41,821 nucleotides of DNA, from positions 708,585 through 750,405 of the forward strand of contig MOYA01000003.1 of the NCBI GenBank assembly GCA_001899315.1. Direction: 5' to 3'. The notes beneath the pieces are model-generated. The model was not told the DNA's origin. It worked only from the letters and a program-made list of their open reading frames with translations, and did not search any database. Numbering within the stretch: position 1 is the stretch's first letter; the number at the start of each line of letters is the position of its first letter. Below, in pieces: positions 39,189-41,821 of this stretch. The DNA is from Candidatus Obscuribacter phosphatis (lineage in GTDB: Bacteria; Cyanobacteriota; Vampirovibrionia; Obscuribacterales; Obscuribacteraceae). Made by a program: the position numbers and the translations under genes.

Positions 39189-40364
39189 ATGGACAGATCC
39201 AAACGAAAAATCATTCTTTCATGCATTTCATTGTGCACGTTTCCTGGCGCAATTGCACTATTAATCAACAAACTCGATGAAGATTGTGCTGATGTTGTCA
39301 ATCTAGAGGGCTACAAGGGGAAAATTGAAATCGACGATTCGAATCTTGCCAGCGGAACCGATATCGGTTCCACTACTAACTCAGAATCGCTCAAATCAAC
39401 AAACAATAAAGAAGTGGCAATCGCAAGATGCGAGAGCAAAGTACCTTTGGTTTATTCAGCGAAGTACAACTTCAAACTCCTGGCTTTCGAGAAACTACAT
39501 AGTTTTGATTCAAAGAAATACGCAAAAATTGCCAATACACTCATCAAGGAAAAGAAGAGAACCTCTTCGGAATTTCACAATCCCGAAGAGCTCAAGAGAG
39601 CGCTTTTGCTGAAAGTGCATACCAAAGATTACCTCGACTCTCTGTCAGACAGCAGAGTATTAAGTAGAATCCTCGAGGTTCCGATACTAAGTTTAGTACC
39701 CAGTCCAATTCTAGATTGGCGACTTCTTTTTCCTATGCGCCTAGCTTCAGGTGGCAGTCTAAAAGCTTGTAGAGAAGCGATGAAGAACGGTCTAGCTATT
39801 AATATTGGAGGAGGCTACCACCATGCCGACCGAAATAAAGGAGGTGGATTCTGCGTCTATTGTGACGGTCCAATCAGCCTCAAGGTCATGAAAGAAGAAG
39901 GTCTGATTAAGAGAGCTTTGATTGTTGACACTGACGCTCACCAAGGTAATGGCTTTGCTAATGTGGCAAGAAACGAGAGATTCCTATCTGTCCTAGACTT
40001 CTTCGACGAATCGGTCTACCCATATCCAAAGGTGGACGAAGATTTCTCTGTGCCTCTGCCTAGATGCACAGACGGACCCAAGTATTTGAGCGAGCTAAAG
40101 AGAATGCTGCCTTTCGTACTCGACAAGATAGAACCAGATCTTGTCTTCTACAACGCCGGCTCAGACGTGCTAGTCACCGACCCACTAGCAACACTGAGAC
40201 TGACAGTTGATGACATGGTCAGGCGAGATTTGTATGTGGTTACAGAATGTCGAAAAAGAAGCATTCCCTTGGCGATGGCTTTAGCCGGTGGATACGGACC
40301 AGAATCGGCAATAGCACATACAAAATCAATCAAGACGCTTCTTGAGACATTCGATCCAGTTTAA
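39189..40364 (+). CDS. Histone-deacetylase superfamily deacylase, class IV (HDAC11-like)
   Basis: 391 residues as drawn. Zinc-dependent amidohydrolase fold: INIGGGYHHADRNKGGGFCVYCD (His pair about 211-212), VDTDAHQGNG (zinc ligands about D249 and H251), NAGSDVL (third ligand about D326) and LAGGYG (transition-state Tyr about 369). GGGFCVYCD is typical of HDAC11, whose animal member removes long fatty acyl groups; bacterial substrates are unknown. The first about 75 residues are not part of the fold and contain the palindrome AACCGATATCGGTT in the DNA. A later start (GTG at 39414) would put that palindrome in the promoter. ATG at 39189 has only a weak ribosome-binding site. Divergent from the MocR gene. 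Confidence 0.88.
   Translation: MDRSKRKIILSCISLCTFPGAIALLINKLDEDCADVVNLEGYKGKIEIDDSNLASGTDIGSTTNSESLKSTNNKEVAIARCESKVPLVYSAKYNFKLLAFEKLHSFDSKKYAKIANTLIKEKKRTSSEFHNPEELKRALLLKVHTKDYLDSLSDSRVLSRILEVPILSLVPSPILDWRLLFPMRLASGGSLKACREAMKNGLAINIGGGYHHADRNKGGGFCVYCDGPISLKVMKEEGLIKRALIVDTDAHQGNGFANVARNERFLSVLDFFDESVYPYPKVDEDFSVPLPRCTDGPKYLSELKRMLPFVLDKIEPDLVFYNAGSDVLVTDPLATLRLTVDDMVRRDLYVVTECRKRSIPLAMALAGGYGPESAIAHTKSIKTLLETFDPV
39354..39371. repeat. Palindrome copy with 18-bp perfect symmetry
   Basis: GGAACCGATATCGGTTCC, containing the 14-bp core at 39356-39369. It lies in the N-terminal coding part of the deacylase gene, or just before the gene if the start is at 39414. Confidence 0.9.
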
Positions 40365-40396
40365 AGCAGTCTCAGGAGAGACCTAATACTCTGCGG

Positions 40397-41614
40397 TCAG
40401 ACCATTAACAATGGCACCGAATTCGATACCTGATTGACGAATTCGACCTTGAGACCAGTAACAGACTTTCTCAGTTTTCTTGAGCCCACATAACCAGCCT
40501 GCAAGCAGAAGTCTAGTGCATCAGCTTGAATTGAACGTGCGACGATCTCGTTTGCTGCAGCTATATAAAGTCCCAAATACTTCCTACTGACTCCCTTCAA
40601 TACAACTTTGCTCAGTTTGGCAAAGACCATTAGAGCTTCTAAGAAGCGCAAATCAAAGGGTTCAACTCCGCGTGGACAAGAACCATCCAAAAATGCCGCC
40701 GGACTGATTGTTAGAGGCATGTTCTCATCACTGCAATCTGGTGAGTCTTTGAGAGAATAACGTCCTCCTCCCAACCGAAAGATCAAGCCCTCAAGCTCAA
40801 GCTCAGTTATTGAAACCAAGACAGTCCGCTCGTCTTCGCCGAGTGCCAAAGAAAGCTCATCCACACTTTTTGCACTCTCTCTTAGCACCGCAAGAATACG
40901 ATTGGCTACGCTATGCTCTTTTGTATTTTTAGCACCCTCGCTCGAACTCTCTGACGTTGATTCAAAAGACTGTTTATGAGCCAAATCATCCTCAAACTGA
41001 TCACTAACAGAGTCATCTGAACTGTCAGAGCTATCCGCACTGGCAGAGCTATCCCGTGTCTCCTCTTCAATGCCAGATTCTTTTCCAGGCTTCTGTCCAG
41101 CCGGCGTCAAACAGGTACGTTTAGCAAAGAAATCATGGAAAAGCTTCGTGTTCAAAGCCTCCTTCGATAGATCTTTCTGACTCTTTTCTGCAACGGTCAG
41201 CACAGTCTTGAGAATATGCAAGGCGCTTGACTGGGATACAGATATGGCTTGGGCGAGCCACTTAGAGCTAACGTAAAAGCCATGCTCAATAATCCAAATA
41301 GCAAACATCCAAGCACGGATCTTACGAACACCATGAAAAAATGTCCCGGATGTCGTGAAGTAGCTTCGTTTACAGATCAGACACCTAAACTTGCGAAAGC
41401 AAGGAGAAATCTCGAGCTTCAGATCCGAACAGCCCCAACACCGAACCAGACCACTTAGTACCATCTTGTCCAAAAGATGCTCCCAGCATTTCTGATCATC
41501 AGGAAATATTTCAGAAAAACTATCCAGTAGTTTCTGTCTATTCAGGGCATAATCCTCGAGGTCAAGCGATGCGCCTGCCGTTGAAGCGAAAGAACAATTG
41601 CCAAAGTTGAACAT
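40397..41614 (-). CDS. Transposase-derived DNA-binding protein (ISXO2/IS1595-like N-terminus plus winged helix)
   Basis: 405 residues. The N-terminus has a zinc ribbon (C59, C62, C78, C81: CWGC ... RCLIC) followed by SGTFFHGVRKIRAWMFAIWII and a helix-turn-helix (about 113-140), the DNA-binding start of IS1595/ISXO2 transposases. The catalytic DDE core that should follow is missing; in its place are a Ser/Asp-rich linker (about 175-230) and a DprA-type winged helix (about 235-290; KSVDELSLALGEDERTVLVSITELELEGLI). Near the end GVSRKYLGLYIAAANEIVAR resembles the tail of ISXO2 transposases (GVSxKYLQxYLxEFxFRxNRR). No terminal inverted repeats flank it. GGAG lies eight bases before the ATG. It is probably a domesticated regulator. 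Confidence 0.7.
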   Translation of the reverse strand: MFNFGNCSFASTAGASLDLEDYALNRQKLLDSFSEIFPDDQKCWEHLLDKMVLSGLVRCWGCSDLKLEISPCFRKFRCLICKRSYFTTSGTFFHGVRKIRAWMFAIWIIEHGFYVSSKWLAQAISVSQSSALHILKTVLTVAEKSQKDLSKEALNTKLFHDFFAKRTCLTPAGQKPGKESGIEEETRDSSASADSSDSSDDSVSDQFEDDLAHKQSFESTSESSSEGAKNTKEHSVANRILAVLRESAKSVDELSLALGEDERTVLVSITELELEGLIFRLGGGRYSLKDSPDCSDENMPLTISPAAFLDGSCPRGVEPFDLRFLEALMVFAKLSKVVLKGVSRKYLGLYIAAANEIVARSIQADALDFCLQAGYVGSRKLRKSVTGLKVEFVNQVSNSVPLLMV

Positions 41615-41713
41615 AGCGAGTGCTCCAGCCAGTGGGGTCTGAATATAAGACGTACTTTTGCAGGAAAAAGTTCAACGGAATTGGATTAATTGTTGAAGAT
41701 GCGATTTGTATCT

Positions 41714-41743
41714 GGAAGTGGAACCGATATCGGTTCCACTTCC
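41714..41743. repeat. 30-bp perfect palindrome with AACCGATATCGGTT core
   Basis: GGAAGTGGAACCGAT directly followed by its reverse complement; core at 41722-41735. It lies 100 bases upstream of the transposase-derived gene, in its probable control region. It is the most extended copy in the window. Confidence 0.92.
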
Positions 41744-41821
41744 ACCAAACCATACAAGGCTTCGTTTTTACTACTGCGTATCATACATCCGGTCGACCGG
41801 GATTATTCGCCGGAGTGATAC

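Noticed and set aside
40397-41743. Intact insertion sequence
   Set aside because: The DDE core is missing and no terminal inverted repeats or target duplication flank the gene.

Overview
The window is bacterial chromosome with dense, mixed-strand gene order, no rRNA, tRNA, CRISPR array or complete insertion sequence that I can see. The mix of a cyanobacteria-like gene set (AMIN-TPR protein, two FtsH proteins, class I aldolase, heptose nucleotidyltransferase) with many TPR and low-complexity proteins of unknown function suggests a non-photosynthetic relative of Cyanobacteria (Vampirovibrionia/Melainabacteria, Candidatus Obscuribacter type). That placement is inference from family recall, not from a marker gene.

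Layout. 1-5.1 kb: a Cys-rich putative zinc peptidase (-), rfaE2 (+), an AMIN/TPR envelope protein (-) and a small exported protein (+). 5.2-9.3 kb: metabolic genes mce, fbaB and ppa (+) with a zinc-finger-like membrane protein (-). 9.4-14.6 kb: a leftward block of a thioredoxin-like gene interrupted by an in-frame TGA, ftsH, a small XRE repressor with its own operator, and a Gly-rich partner protein. 14.7-18.0 kb: a small gene with good signals, a 34-bp tandem hairpin array, a divergent FtsH-like protease and an overlapping membrane protein. 18.3-21.2 kb: a lysozyme-like protein and a triple helicase-associated-domain protein. 21.3-25.8 kb: an OmpR-type response regulator facing, tail to tail, a 1000-residue double histidine kinase whose upstream neighbour is a TPR protein. 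26-33 kb: ATP-grasp ligase, RNB exonuclease, YbaK deacylase and a MshEN-TPR protein behind a structured leader. 33-35.6 kb: a His-rich metal-binding protein and an ABC-2 exporter. 36-41.8 kb: small proteins, a MocR regulator lacking its PLP lysine, a divergent HDAC11-like deacylase and a transposase-derived DNA-binding protein.

The most notable signals are: (1) the thioredoxin-fold gene in which TGA occupies the catalytic-cysteine position; (2) the perfect palindrome AACCGATATCGGTT seven times in the window, four of them in a 40-bp-period array and one inside a 30-bp palindrome upstream of the transposase-derived gene; (3) the double kinase, whose two halves have lost complementary functions; (4) a leader that can hide the ribosome-binding site of the MshEN-TPR gene in a 16-bp helix that competes with another helix; (5) a leaderless promoter fused to an operator in front of the XRE gene. 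Several genes seem to start at TTG, GTG or even ATT, chosen here because ideal ribosome-binding sites precede them.
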